Source of the DNA: Turnera subulata
Lineage: Eukaryota > Streptophyta > Magnoliopsida > Malpighiales > Passifloraceae
Direction of reading: 5' to 3'
DNA length: 64,000 nt
Assembly: GCA_028386065.3 (NCBI GenBank)
Contig: JAKUCV010001565.1
Coordinates: forward strand, 71,934 to 135,933
Shown: positions 10,270 to 24,100 of the stretch, in pieces
Numbering within the stretch: position 1 is the stretch's first letter
How the letters are laid out: every line of letters begins with the position of its first letter
Notes under the pieces: generated by a model
What the model was told of the DNA's origin: nothing
Seen by the model: the letters and a program-made list of their open reading frames with translations, nothing else
Databases searched by the model: none
Position numbers and translations under genes: made by a program

Positions 10270-13200
10270 ATGACTACTGCTGGTATCAATGGAATTATCG
10301 CTGAGCTCAACAAAGGGTTGAAGCTGAATGGCGATAATTACGAAGTCTGAAGTACGAAAATCCAGTATGTGCTGGAAGAGCAAGAGGCTCTTGAGGCAAT
10401 CAACCATGTCATGAATGAGCCTGAAGCTGGGAATACGGCTCAGCACAGGCTTGAGCGTGAGACTTATGATGCTTGGAAGAAAAAGGACTCCATTGCTCGC
10501 AAAACGTTGCTAAGTGCAGTGGAGGAGGATATTTTCTTGGACTGCAAGGAACATCCAACGGCTATGGCCATTTGGAATGCTTTGAGGACAAATTATAGTA
10601 CCTTGTCCACGACAAAGCTGCGGTCCTTGACCATCAGGTTTGATTCCTACAAGAAGAACCCTGGTCATACCATGAAACAACATATGAGGCATATGGCCAA
10701 TATGATCAGGGAATTGAGGAATTCTGGACATGTCCTGACTGATGAGCAGCAAATCCAAGCAGCCATTCGTTCTTTACCCGATGATTGGGAACAGATGAAG
10801 ATGCATCTGACCCACAATGTTCGAATCACCAATCTGGAAGATGTCCGAAAACATCTTGAGCTGGAAGAGGAAAGGCTTGAGGCTGGCAAGCCACAAGTTG
10901 AGTTGCATATGGCAACTTCCAAGGCCAAGGGTGGTTTGAAGAGGAAGAATTGGGGAAAGAAAAATGGGCCAGCTCAGCCCAAAAAGAAACCCAAGACGGG
11001 ACAACAAGGCATTAAGAAACGTGGTGGAAATACCAATAAAACACATGTGAAGTGTTTTAACTGTAACCAAAAGGGTCACTATGCTCGTGAATGCACTGAG
11101 CCTAAGCGAAAGGTATTTCCACTTACCTGTGCTAGTGAACTTTATGTTTCTAGTTCTGTTTTTCTTACTGAATCTAATCCTTTGTGGATTGTAGACTCAG
11201 GAGCCACGGACCACATAGTGTGGGAACGTGATGCCTTTGTTGACTTTTGGCGAGTTACACGTGGAACAAAATGGATATATGTAGGCAACAATTCAAAGGT
11301 TGCAGTTGAAGGAATTGGATCATGCAAGTTAGTCTTGCGTGGAGGGCGAGACCTTCTTCTACATGATGTCCTCTATGCTCCTTCCATTCGTCGAAACATT
11401 ATCTCCGTCAAGGCTTTATCTAGTTTGGGTTTTTCTTTGTTATTTCATGACAATTTTGTTAAGTTGACTTTGGGTTCAACTTTATTTGGCTTTGGTTATT
11501 TGACTGGAGGTTTTTATGTTATGGATTTGGATGATATTTCCTTTAATAATAATGCATGTTTTTCCATGATTGCTTCTACGCGTAATCATAACGTTGATGT
11601 GAACGTTTGGCATGCTAGACTTGGTCATATTGGCCAACAAAGGATGCAAAGGTTAGCAAAACAAGGTTTGTTTCCTAGCATCGAACAAGTGGAACTGTCT
11701 ACTTGTGAGTGTTGTCTAGCTGGAAAATCAGCACGAAAACCTTTTAGTAAAGCTACTAGAGCCGAATTTCCTTTGCAATTGGTCCATTCGGACATTTGTG
11801 AGCCCATGAATGTTAGGGCCAGGCACGGAGCACACTATTTTATCACATTCATAGATGACTATACTCGGTATGGTTATGTCTATTTGATTTCCCACAAATC
11901 AGAGGCATTGACATGCTTTCAAAGCTATATGAGCTTAGTGGAAAATCAATTGGATCGAAAGATTAAGGCCATTCGAACGGATCGTGGTCGTGAGTATCTA
12001 TCGGCCCAATTTAAAGGCATTTGTGATAAAAAGGGAATTGCTCATCAGTTGACCATTCCCTACACTCCTCAACAAAATGGTGTTGCGGAGAGAAGAAATA
12101 GAACGCTCCTTGAAATGGTTAGGTCAATGATGGCACAAGCACAATTACCCATTACCTTTTGGGGTGATGCTCTATTGACAGCTGCCTATGTACTTAACCG
12201 AGTGCCTACCAAATCAGTTGCAACCACTCCATATGAGTTGTGGACTAGTAGACAACCCGACCTGAGTGTTTTGAGACCTTGGGGTTGTGCTGCTTATACA
12301 AATGATTCTTTCCATCAACATGGAAAATTGGGCCCAAGAGGGAAGAAAAGTATCTTTATTAGGTACTCAGACACCTCCAAGGGTTATGTGTTTATAGGCC
12401 AGCAAGATAGTGGGAGTGTAACTGAATTTGAGTCACGGGATGTCACATTCTTAGAGAATGAGTTTCCTAAGAAGGGTGAGATAGGACAAGACCTATCTTT
12501 GTTTGAGAACGAGGATCAAGGATCACTTTATTCGAGTGGGAGAAATTTACCAGATGATGAGTTTGTCTCACATCAGCCACCTCCCTCATCATCAAATGCG
12601 AATGCAAGTAATCCTGTTGCTTCAAATAGGAGCAACAAGATGCATCTTATTCTAAGTGGGAGTGAGATTGATATTCTTGATCCGAGTGGGAGCCACATTA
12701 TTCCAAATGGGAACAATGATGAATCACAATTAAGACGTGGTTCACGTGTAAAGACTCCTCGCCGACGATTTGACATCGAAGGTGGAGAACTCTTTATGAT
12801 GCTCCTGCATGATGACCATGAGCCAAGAAATGTAAAAGAGGCTCTCTCAAGCCCTTCTAAGGAAAGATGGACAAAAGCAATGGAAGATGAGATGGAGTCT
12901 ATGCGAGTCAACAAGGTTTGGGAACTAGTTGATCTTTCTGAAGGACGCAAAGCCATTGGGAACAAATGGGTTCTCAAAATTAAGCTCAAGGCTGATGGCA
13001 CAGTTGAGCGATTTAAGGCTCGACTGGTGGCGAAAGGATATACACAACAGGCTGGGATAGACTATGAGGAGACTTTCTCACCTGTTCTACGGTTTACCTC
13101 TATTCGCCTGATTCTAGCTATAGTTGCAAGCTTAGATCTAGAATTACATCAAATGGATGTAAAAACTGCCTTTCTCAATGGTGAATTGAGTGAAGAGATT

Positions 13201-14388
13201 TACATGGAACTACCTGAGTGTTTCATTGAAAAGGGCCACGAACATAAGGTTTGTAGACTTTTGAAGTCTATTTATGGTCTTAAGCAATCTTCAAGGCAGT
13301 GGTATATACGTTTCCACAATGTTGTCTTATCTAATGGTTTTACCATGACGGATAAAGACCATTGTGTATATACCAAAAGATCTAGAAATAAGTTTGTGAT
13401 TTTGACATTATATGTTGATGACATGCTTATAGCTGGAAATGACATGGAGTTTATCAACGAGGTTAAGACCTGGTTGTCATCTCAATTTGAGATGAAGGAT
13501 ATGGGTGAAGCTACATATATTCTTGGAGTTAAGATTTCAAGAGATCGTTCAAAGAAGCTATTGTACCTCTCTCAAGAGAACTACATTAGAAAAGTTCTTG
13601 AACGATTCAATATGCAGAATAGTAATCCTATCGACACTCCTGTTAGCAAAGGCCACAACTTGGGAAATCACATGTGTCCTAAGACTCCTAAAGAGAGAGA
13701 ACAGATGAGCCGAGTTCCGTATCGGAGCGCAGTCGGAAGTCTGATGTATACTATGGTATGCACTAGGCCGGATATCTGCCAAGCAGTTGGCTTGGTGAGC
13801 AGATATCAGTCTGACCTAGGCCCAGCACATTGGAAGGCAGTGAAGAGAATCATGAGATATCTAAAGGGAACTGCTGATTACTCGCTTTGCTATCAAGGCG
13901 GGCAGGATCTGCAATTGGTTGGATACACTGATGCTGACCATGGAGGGGATCCAGATGATAGAAAGTCTACGTCTGGACATGTTTTCTTACTGAGTGGTGG
14001 CGCCATATCATGGAGCAGTAAGAAACAATCATGTGTATCCTTGTCCACGATGGAAGCTGAATATGTGGCTCTCGCTTCAGCAGCACAAGAGGCTGTTTGG
14101 TTGAGGAGGTTCTTAGGGTGCCTTGTGGGTAATGCAGAAAGCACTGATCTAGTATTAGTCTACTGTGATAGTCAGGCTGCAATTGCTTCTACCAAGGATC
14201 CTAAGTTCCATTGCAAAACTAAACACATAGATATCAAATATAACTATGTAAGAGACATGGTTGCGCGCAAGGTGGTGAACGTGAAGTATTTGTCTACAGG
14301 AGACATGTTGGCAGATCCATTGACTAAGCCTGTACCTAGAGATGTGTTTGTCAAACATATGAAGTCTCAAGGACTGCATAGGCTTTGA
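10270..14388 (+). pseudogene. Copia gag-pol polyprotein, one internal stop
   Basis: From ATG 10270 the frame runs 1,372 codons to 14388, interrupted only by TGA at 10348-10350 (codon 27); after it 1,345 codons are open. Domains in order: gag capsid-like region; a CX2CX4HX4C zinc knuckle (about 11055-11097); aspartic protease with DSGATDH (about 11195-11215); the pre-integrase WHARLGH motif (about 11608); integrase core with the conserved aspartates and the PYTPQQNGVAERRN segment (about 12058-12100); reverse transcriptase with YVDDM (about 13411); and RNase H with YTDADHGGD and STMEAEY. The gag stop sits in the conserved N-terminal part, so full-length translation would need readthrough or starting downstream. 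No frameshifts are seen. The copy is probably immobile on its own but could be mobilised if its ends are intact. Confidence 0.92.
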
Positions 14389-15451
14389 ATACTTCGTTTT
14401 TTTCTTCCCATTGTTCACATGACTATTTAATGTTCCTTTTGATTATCAATAAAGATGAATTTCATACATACATGTTCTTACTTTTTGGATGGATGTTTTG
14501 TACATTCCTCTATTATTTATTTTGTTGTAAAGTATATCGAGTAGACAAGAGGTTAGCCTTCTCACACAGGTAACCGCCTCCTTATCTTAGTGATAAATGG
14601 AGATGAGACGAGTTTTAAGTAAAGTTATCATATGGATAATTTTGAGAGCCTACAACTTAAAACTACATGCGTCGAATCAGTAATGACAAAAGGTCATTCA
14701 AAAGATGAAATATGTTCATCTAGACTACTTTATGAGCCAGATGTGAGTTCAAGTGAATGGTAGATCATGGAAATCAAGTTTGGATACATACGGTATCTGA
14801 ATACCATCTGTACAGCATTCCTTACGAGAAAAGGACATACACTCCATGGGAAAGGAGATAATGCTGTAGCACATGTTTCATACCATGTGTGCATTTTGCC
14901 GACCAAATAGGTTAACGTAAGTATAATCTCCACTTATTGTTGTGTGAGACCCTGAGCTTCTGTGGTAGCTCTATTGTGTACCCTCAGGACTCCGATCAGG
15001 TACCTGAGACTCAGCTTGATGTTTGCTATCTTAGTGTGTTGCCAAAGGACTATGGACACTGATTCGGTCTGGCGGGACATGTCTAGAAAAGCAAGTTAAG
15101 TTAAGTTAAATGTGATCGTGAGAAGAGGAAGATCATTGACCGAAATCACATTAGTTTGTATTCACCGGTGCACCAATTATAACATACGGTTATGATTGTG
15201 AATACAATGTATCTATGTAAAGGAGATGTTCGGAAGATGTCTAGTGAGATATGATCTAGGGTACCTACATATTTTTTTGATCTACTTAGAGCTTTTGGCT
15301 TTTGTTGAGAGGCTATATATTCCTAACAGATGTATAGCATATGGCTCTCTAGTATGCTAGTCGCACGGTCTACTTCCCTGTATGAATGTTTACTATTTTG
15401 ATGAGAATATGTTTCTCATTGTTGGTGTATATGAGCACTCTCATTATGTGT
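14389..15451 (+). other. Copia 3' untranslated region
   Basis: About 1.06 kb between the gag-pol stop and the polypurine tract. No conserved open frame is seen; there is no extra envelope-like gene on either strand. Unique-looking sequence of moderate AT content. Confidence 0.6.
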
Positions 15452-15461
15452 GAGTGGGAGA
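15452..15461 (+). other. Polypurine tract of copia element
   Basis: GAGTGGGAGA directly abuts the 3' LTR at 15462, the expected place for plus-strand DNA priming. It contains one T, so it is slightly imperfect. Confidence 0.7.
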
Positions 15462-15773
15462 TGTTGGAAAAAGGGGCGTGGGGTCCACCCATATGGAGTG
15501 CTCACCACGTAACCCTAATTTAACCCTAGTTGGGCTCTATAAATAATACCATTATGTGGTATTATTAGGAAGTCGTCAGACACACACCATACAGAGAAAA
15601 CAGTGAGATTAGGGATTTAGACTGTGAGAACAAAGAGACCGATCCGACTACACCGTGACGGCCTCCATCGATCAGTGTTCCAAGCCGAGCTCCAAGATCC
15701 TGCTTCCGCTTGTTCCTTTAGATTTACAAGTAAGTCTTCTATATCTATATATCTGTATATAGATAATCCTTCA
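15462..15773 (+). repeat. 3' LTR of copia element
   Basis: 312 bp with TG...CA ends, followed by the target duplication GATAA. Seven substitutions separate it from the 5' LTR; most are transitions, as expected for methylated plant DNA. Confidence 0.97.
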
Positions 15774-18700
15774 GATAAGATCCGTCGGAATTTTTGCACG
15801 AGGATCATTTTCCGTAATTTTTGTGTGAAAACTAAATTTTCCTTCTTTACCATTTTTTTTTCTTTGCATTAATATATTTTTTTTATAACATGATGGGCAA
15901 AAGTGTTGGTTCTTCTACATTCAGGAAGTTTAAGACATGATATATAATTGAGGATTTAAACTGCAACTCTGAACCACAATTCTGTGTTCTCGGTTTTGTC
16001 ATCACTTACTTGGTCAAAACCAAGTCATTTTAAGGACTTAATGAATGGCAGGGTGGTGCAGGTACTTGGAGTGATGGAAAACTGGTTACTAGAATTGGAA
16101 GGGAATAGTGACAGCATTTTGGCCGTAAGAACTATTTCTCTCATCATTGTGATCCTCCACCTTCTTTTGCAATGTGTTGCTTCGGATTATAGAGGAGATA
16201 GATAATTACTGTGGAAGTTATTTATTCACTTTAGTGATAGTTCAACAACTTTTTTTTTCATTTTTCTAATGTAAATCTGAAGAACTAAAGAATAAGTTTT
16301 GGCCATTGTATGTGATTGTGATTCTAACACTTATTTCTTTGAAGGTTATGACTACTCTAGTTCACTTTGGAGCTCCAAAAAGCATCCTAGTTGATGCAAG
16401 CCTCATTTAGGAACTGATAGGCTGGTCCCGTTGTTCCAGAATTTCAGGCAACATCTAAAAAATCTGGGTGTAAGTTCCAGTATCTAGATTTTTCCATCAG
16501 AAACAATTATCTCAAATTTTGGTTACTTTTCTTTTCTGTTAACCCAGGATTGAGGAAAATTATGTTAATTCTCTGATACTTCTAACCATTTTATTCTTTC
16601 AATACATTCAGGTTTCAATCAGGTTTGGAACAAGAGTGGATGATCTGATAATAGAGAATGCTCAGGTTGTTGGAGTAAAAGTTTATCTTCAAGTGCTAGA
16701 TTGCAGCTAGATAGTCAAAAATTGGAATGAGATGCCGTGGTTCTAGCTGTTGGGCATTCTGCATGTGACATATCAGATGCTTCATTCTCATAATATTGAC
16801 CTAGTCCCTGAAGATTTTGCTGTAAGTTTTGATGTTCCTTTCGTTTTTTGTTAATGAAGCAGCTCCTCTGTTGGTAACGCAAGGCATGTCCGTTACTTCA
16901 GTTCACCACATACTATAGAATTTCAGATTGTGGAGATGAACTTTCCAGAATTGCTTTTCATAGTTCTCAAACTATTGATGCATGATTTTGTCTCTGAAGA
17001 AGAACAGCAGGGATTTTCAAAAACCTTTCCTATGCAGCTAGTTAACAAATGGCTCTGCTATGGCTCATTTCTTTTATAATGCTTCTTGCTGCCTATTCTG
17101 TGTCTGATGTGATGTTTGTTCGTTTATCAATTAGTATCAATGGTGTGGTTTTGGGTTGAGGTGTCTGCCATGTGGTACCTGCTTTCATTTGGCAAAATAA
17201 TGTAGCAACGAATGCATAGAACTTAACGTATGGGTGAGGAATGCTGAAGCAAAGGAAATGTCGACTAAAACCTTGTTTGTGTATTCCTGTCATGCAATAT
17301 ACATTTAACACACATGTAGCTTTGGAGGCGCTGGGGAAGGAGGTGATTTTTTTTTTCTATTCTTCCCATTTTAATCTCTTTTGATCTGTTGGATATTAGT
17401 TGGAGTTATTCATGTCAACAGTTCGATGACCTGATTGTTCTTTTGGGTGTTGATCGATGGTTCTTGCGATTGTTTGATGAATGCCTGACTGACCTTTTAG
17501 CTCTGGGGCTTCTGGTTCTATTTCGTGGTGGTTTCCAAAGTTTGATGTTTAAAGTTAGAGATTTCTTCTTTTAACATTCAGTTGTACGGCTGAACAGGTT
17601 GGTTTTGCGTATTGTGCATCCTCAGCATACAGGTTAATGGAGCATATCTTTTCCATGTTTATTCTCTTTTTTCTTAGTATTATTCAGTAATGAATTATTT
17701 GAGTCAACAATGTTCTTTGCTATGCTGAAGATGACTTTGGATTAGATGGCCTTGTTTGCTATTGTAGCATTCTTGATTTCTGCACATGTAGTATTCTGGA
17801 TTGGCAACTGATGTTCATAGAGGCCGAGGCAAGGTACCAGTGGCAGATTACAAGGTTGCCAGTTATGTCAGTGGAGAGAACCCAAGCCGTAGTTGCTATT
17901 CCTTCTGTATGTGTCCAGGAGGACAGCTATAGGGTTGTTTTTCTTTCTAATTTCTACGAACCCGCTCTTTAATGGGGCATTTCTGGGTAAACCCAGGATT
18001 TGCTAGTAGTTATATTATGGAGAAGTCTGACATGAACTCATGAATTCACCATTTTAAAAACATTCATTGATACTACTCTGCTACGCTGAGCAAATTGTTG
18101 CATTAGGTAATGCCCTGCAAAATAGTCATAAACACAGTACCTGAATGTCCATAGAATGCATCCGCTGATGTTGGTACTTATCGCAGGTTGTTTTGACTAG
18201 TACAATTCCATCAGAAGTCTGCGTCAATGGCATGTCATTTTCTCGCCGTGCTTCTAAGTGGCCAAATGCTGCAGTTGTTATCACGGTTTCATGACAGGAT
18301 TTTGATGCGTTGAATTTTCACGGGCCTCTTGCCGGAGTTGAATTTCAGGTAATTTTTTTGTTATTGTCTTCCTTTCTTCAAATTGGCACTTTGTTTGCAA
18401 AACTTGAAGGCAAGGAACTGAAGATTGGAGATTTAGCCTCATCTTGTGTGCATACTTTGGATGGGATTTTTGTTCAGTTTGTGGTGAGGGGAAGCTAGTA
18501 AGAAATTGTGACAGCATGTTATAAAATATTCCTTTCTCTTCCGTTTTGCCTCAACTCGGAAGGGGGGACACTTTAAGGAACAGAAAGGTTAATAGTTTTA
18601 CTCTCTTTCCCCTTTCCCTCGTGCTTCTTTATTTTCGATCATTAATCATCACTTCTATACTGTAAATGTGGAAAACAATTCCCAGCTTAGATTTTGTGCC

Positions 18701-19656
18701 GAACATTTCTGTGAGGTCATAGCATGTTTGCTTAACACTGGAATGTTTTGCCCTAAATATTATGCAAGTTCAAAAGTTTGTTTTTTTTTTTTTATAAAAA
18801 AAAAATTTCTGTGTTTGTGAACATTTTCTTGGTTTTAGAGGGAATTTGAGAGAAGGGCAGCTCTAATGGGAGGAGGAGACTTTGTGGTGCCTGTGCAGAC
18901 TGTTACTGACTATCTGGAAAACAAGTTCAGGTAGCATTAAATCGATGCTTGACCTTTAATTTTTACTAGGCTTGACTTTCATTGTTTTGTCAGCGACATC
19001 TTAGCCATCATCAAGCTATCGATTGGCAGTCAAGGCTGCAAAGCTCCATGAGTTGTTCCCTGAGCACATACTGATGCTTTAAAACATTCAATTTCAAAAT
19101 TTGACGAAGAGGTCTTAACCATTCCTCCTTTTCTTCGTGGAATTATTTTGTTATTATAGCACTCCTAGAATTTGAATGTTAAACATGCTCTTTTGAAATG
19201 ATGTTTTGATTTTCAGTTGCCAGGATTTATATTGAAGCTCTTCAAGATGGGGTTGAGGTATGTTCATTGTTTATATGTATGCCTTCTCTTGTCCTCTGCA
19301 ATAGTGCAATTGTGCATTTCATGTTGGATGCTGGTTTATTTCTTCCTGAATCTTTTGACTTCATATTTGTATATCAGTTTCCTTTCCATGCTTCATCAGT
19401 AAGTTTTTTTTCTTTCTTCTAGACCAGAACCAGTTCTCCCGTTCAAATCTCGCGAAGCAGGGACACTTATGAAAGTACATCTGTGGAGGGGCTGTATCCA
19501 GTTGGTGAAGGAGCAGGTTATGCTGGTGGGATTGTAAGTTCTGCAGTTGATGGCATGAATTCAGGATTTGCCGTGGCAAAAAAATTTGGTTTGTATATTG
19601 ATGGCATAGAGTCTTTTCTGGGGAAGGCTCAGAGTGCTGGACTTGTGAAGTACTAG

Positions 19657-21128
19657 CATGTGAAGTGGATACAAGCTTGATTATAACTGTTATGATTCCC
19701 GTGGCAAAGGTGGACGAGGGAGTTGCCCAAATTTTGTTCTTAAAGATTGTTCTGTTGCTGCTTGTTGGTCAGTATACCATGATGTCTTACTCCTGCAGTG
19801 GTCAGACGGAATGTTCATGTCCATGGCTAATCATGATTTCATCTTCTTGATATGTATATAGGCCCTAGGGTGATAAGAAGATGTGCTACGATTGTTTGAG
19901 GTTGGCTGGGATAGGCCAACTCTGCTGCGTTCACAAAGCCTTCCCATGTGTGCATGATGTTGCTGTCTGTCGCTGCCAATTTTGCAACGGGACTACTGAG
20001 CTTTGCCTATCTGGGATTAATCCGATGCTCATAACGAGACTTCCTCCGTAATGTTTTTTTAGGTCTGCAAAGGCTCATCACCTGATTCATAATTGCCAGT
20101 CACTGATACAAGGAAATTGTATAATTCAGGATATGTACCTAGTTTTGCACCTCTGCTCTGCAAGCACTTCTGTATTCGAAATCACGAGCCAAATACAAAT
20201 GCGACAGAAGGTTTAAAGGCAATCTAGTAGCACGCCCATCCTGTAATAGTAACTCTCAGCCCTGTCTGTATTATACGTCTTCTTCTTGAGCTCCCAAGCT
20301 TAAACATTGAAATCGGATGTTTTGTGGAGCGTCGAGTAAAACTTACAATGGTTGGCCCAACTTCGAAGCAATCGGGGGTTGTGGCCCCTGGCCTGGACTG
20401 GGCCCCTAGCTCGGGGGCTATCCTTCTCTGGTAAACACCACATTGAGCCCAATTGCCATTTGGTTAGTGTCGAGACTTCCTGTCGAGTGTCTTCCCATAT
20501 AAAAACGGATGGTCGTTCCCACTCTGGCTTGCCTCCATTTTTTAGATGTTTTTATTATCTTGAATTTAAGAGGATGATTCATGAGTGGAGCCAAAGGGGA
20601 GAAAATGAAGTGGATAATTATTTTTAAGTGTGTTTGTGGAATTTTGTTGTTTCTACTGCCGAGCCTGCATTTCTGCAAATATTCATTCCCTTGGTCAGAT
20701 CACATTTATTTCGCAGCAGACGAGATATTTGTTATTTGGTACTGTCTTTTTTTATCCAAAAATTATTTTGTACTGTCTCCATTGAGAGAGCACGAGACCC
20801 TTGTTAAGCTCCGAAGCTCCCACACCACCTGTGAGAAAAAGATTTCTGGGTCACTGTTAAGTCAATCCAACCACGGCAAAGAGCTGTAAAATGGGCCTTT
20901 TCCCTTTCGGTTGAAAGTTGTGGGTCACATATAGTGTTCAAAGCCATTATAGGAAATCCCTTCAAAAGAAAAAAAAAAAAAAAGAAGAAATTAATCTATT
21001 CTAATCCAGGTTATGGAAATAACCAAGATAATTTTTCATTCCATGTGGAAGACAAAAAAGATTCTTGCGAATCTATGTATAACATCTTGCCCAAAAAAAA
21101 AAGTATTGATGATACGCTCATATATCTA
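19657..21128. other. Left duplicate, 3' flank of pseudogene
   Basis: Sequence downstream of the pseudogene, colinear with 45744-48575 of the right copy, including a block at about 20811-20960 that matches 48225-48365 closely. The right copy has about 1.3 kb (about 46885-48215) that is absent here, where roughly 100 bp of other sequence (about 20709-20810) occurs. A small GGCCCC-rich patch lies near 20355-20420. No separate gene is seen. Confidence 0.6.
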
Positions 21129-21190
21129 TTTTTTTTTTTCGAAACCGGGATGTATTATATTAACACTTCAAAACATTTAAAAAGAGGCCA

Positions 21191-24100
21191 TTAGGCCAAA
21201 TGATCCCTATCTACCCTTAGCAGTCCAGCAATTGCAGCTGGAGGGGAGTGCAACACTGATAGCCCATTGCAAAAATTAGGGGCCATCAGTGCTAAACTAT
21301 GTGCTACCTGGTTTCCTCCCCTATATAAAAAAAAATGGACCAATGTCCAGGAGTTTTCAAAAGAACTTTAATGTCTTTCACCAAAGCAGTATACTCTGGT
21401 TCCCATTCAATATCATCCAAAATCCATTGAGACACATCCTGAGCATATGTCTCTAACAAAATGAGTGAAGCATCCAAGTCCACAACCATTTGTAATCCAT
21501 GCCAAATCGCAAACAAGTTCCCTCCAAGTTTAGAGCTTGTTGGTGAATTGACAACGAACCCACGAATCCACTCTCCATGGCTATTTCTACAAATACCTCC
21601 ACATGCGTTGCCGGTGATTACAACATTGATCTTCCAGTAACCACAGACTGGTGGTTCCCATCTCACACTCGAAGGATCAAAAGTCAGTAAACTTTCATCG
21701 CTACTCCCCCACCAACTCTTGGTTCTTCTAATGTCGTTAGCCATTGAGACAATCGCCCTTATGGGATAGGTGATTTGTTGCACCTCTTCCTCAAAGACCA
21801 TCTGGTTACGCCAAAACTAGATTTTCCAGCACGCAACTCCGAAAAGGGTGCTCCAATTCTTCCAGTCATTTCTCGGCTTTAGATTGGTGATCAGCCATTG
21901 CTCCCAATTTAGCTGAAAGAAGGTCGGGCTTAAGGAGAAGTCACTAACAGCAAGCCAAATATCTCTCACCTCTTCACAGTCACGGAATGCATGTAGAGAC
22001 GTTTCTGCCTCCTTATTGCATCGCGGACAAAGGTCGGACGATGTCATATGTCTTCGGCATCTATTATAGTTAGTCATCAGCCTTTCATGTAACAAAAGCC
22101 ATAGGAAAGTACTGATGCGAACCGGCCCTCTCCACTTCCATATCACATCCCATTTTCTATTTTCCGGGCTCCAATTTGGAGCCTCCAATGCATTGTAAGC
22201 TGAAGCCACGGTAAATTCCTTTCTTTTATTTGGGATCCAAGCAAGTATGTCCGGACCTTTAGTCGGTCTTGGGGGTGTGCAATTCCATATCCTGCTTAGC
22301 TCTTGGTTAGGAATGTGAGGCTGGAGCCTCTCCCAATCCCAACCACCGTTCTGGTCCAGAAACTCCACCACTCTTGCCTGCTTCTCTGCACTCGAAAAGT
22401 CTGGAACTATTCTGGACAAGCTCACGTCTCCATCGAGCCAACAATCCTGCCAAAATAGTGTCGTCCTGCCATCTCCAAGACACCAGCTCACCTGTTCATG
22501 AAAGAGAGGCCAAATCCTAAAGACAGCATTCCATAAATTTGAACCTGTACGCCGTTTTAATGATAGTGGAAGTTGGGTTTGTTCCTTGAAGTATTTTGCT
22601 CTAAAGACCTGCACCCACAAAGTGTTAGAATTTAATGCAATATGCCATGCAATTTTCATGATAAAAGCATCATTCACAGCTCTCATTTTTCTCACACCAA
22701 TGCCCCCACTCAATTTAGGCTCACACAGTGTTTCCCACCCAATTAAGTGTGTCTTTCTTTGTTCCAGATCTGAACCCCAGATAAAATTCCTGCTCAAGCG
22801 GTCAAGATTGTCACACGTCGACCGGGGAAGGCCAATTGTCTGCATCACATACACGGGCATCGCTGAAAGGACTGCCTTAATTAGCGTTATCCTTCCGGCT
22901 AAGGATAGTCTAGATGTCAGCCAGCCGTTGAGTTTTTGTTGGGTTTTCTCCTCAAGGTAGCTAAACTTGGATTTCAGACTCCCGAAATGCAGCAGTGGAA
23001 TGCCCAAGTGCTTGCCTAGATCTCGGGTTCTTGCAAAACCAAAGGCAACACTAATGTCCGAGGCCATCCGCTTACTTGTGTTCTTAGAGAAGCAAATTTT
23101 AGACTTCTCTCTACTAATCTTCTGTCCAGAAAAGTAACAAAAATTCATTAAGCAAGCATTAATGGTTCTCACTTGGTCAAGCGTGGCCTCGGCAAAGAGA
23201 AGCAGGTCATCGACAAAGAACACATGAGATAGTTGTGGCCCATTCATGCTCAAAGTGATTGGATTCCATTCCTTGTTCCTTACCGCTTGATTGATCAAGT
23301 GCCCCAATCTCTCCATACATAGAACAAAAAGGTATGAAGAGATTGGGTCACCTTGCCTAATACCGCGGAATGGTTGGAATGCATCTGTGACGGCTCCGTT
23401 CCAACATACCTGGAGTGAAGATGTAGATACACATTTCATAATGATTTCCACCAAGTCCTGCGAGATGCCGATTAATTCAAGTGTGTCCCGAATAAAGCTC
23501 CATCTCAATCGATCGTATGCCTTTTCCAAATCGATCTTAATGGTCATTATTCCGGTACCTCCCTGCTTCCTTTTCATAGAGTGGACTACTTCCTGAACTA
23601 TAATGGAGTTGTCGGTAATGTGTAGACCCGGCACAAAACTCGATTGGGTAAGATTGACCAGATTCCCGAGTAAAGGCTTTAGCCAATTGACTATGAGTTT
23701 TGTCACCACTTTGTACAGGACATTACACAATCCGATGGGACGGAATTATGTGATGTACTCCGGTTTGTCGATCTTCGGCAGTAAGACAATCAAGGTGCGA
23801 TTGATCCGTTGATCCCATTTACCATGTTCAAAAACCTCTCTAATAAACTCCACTATTCCCGGGCCAACAATCTCCCAATTTTTCTGGTAAAATAAGGCAT
23901 GTAGTCCGTCAGGTCCAAGAGCCTTGAGGGCTCCCATTTACATAATACTTTCCTTGACTTCTTGGGCATCCACGGGTTTGATTAGTGAAGCAGCCGACAA
24001 TTGATCAATAGGTGTAAAGTGATTGGGTAGAGGAAATAGATTAGCGCCATAATGCTCCTCCCGAAACAGCTGCTGAAAGTAACTCACAGCAAGTTGTTGT

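Larger units (their letters stand above)
8382..15773 (+). mobile_element. Ty1-copia LTR retrotransposon in intron 3 of pseudogene
   Basis: Complete 7,392-bp element with two 312-bp LTRs, TG...CA ends and a perfect 5-bp target duplication GATAA (8377-8381 and 15774-15778). The right-hand copy of the host gene keeps the uninterrupted target at 41842-41846, proving the boundaries. Domain order gag, protease, integrase, reverse transcriptase, RNase H marks it as Ty1-copia. The LTRs differ at 7 of 312 positions by my count, about 2%, so the insertion is fairly young. Coding is one long frame broken once near its start. Confidence 0.97.
7224..19656 (+). pseudogene. Decayed copy of PDE327-type FAD oxidoreductase
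   Basis: Exon remnants match the intact gene at 40499-45743: 7224-7447 (partial), 7529-7591, 7669-8073, 16052-16124, 16345-16469, 16612-16821, 17598-17632, 17792-17926, 18187-18348, 18839-18930, 18994-19111, 19217-19256 and 19423-19656. Breaks are many. The start codon and transit-peptide region are missing. A TAA lies in exon 2 (7535-7537). Exon 4 has one extra base leading to TAG at 16106-16108. Exon 5 lacks one base. Exon 6 has indels and a stop. Exon 7 lacks 13 bp and exon 8 lacks 27 bp. The donor after exon 8 is CT instead of GT (17927-17928). Exon 9 has TGA at 18292-18294. Exons 10-12 have small frame-breaking deletions. Exon 13 keeps its full length with 6 differences in 234 by my count. 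Intron 3 carries the copia element. It cannot encode the full enzyme. Confidence 0.92.

Noticed and set aside
12573..13001. 142-residue antisense frame inside the copia polyprotein
   Set aside because: Shadow of the gag-pol frame on the other strand.
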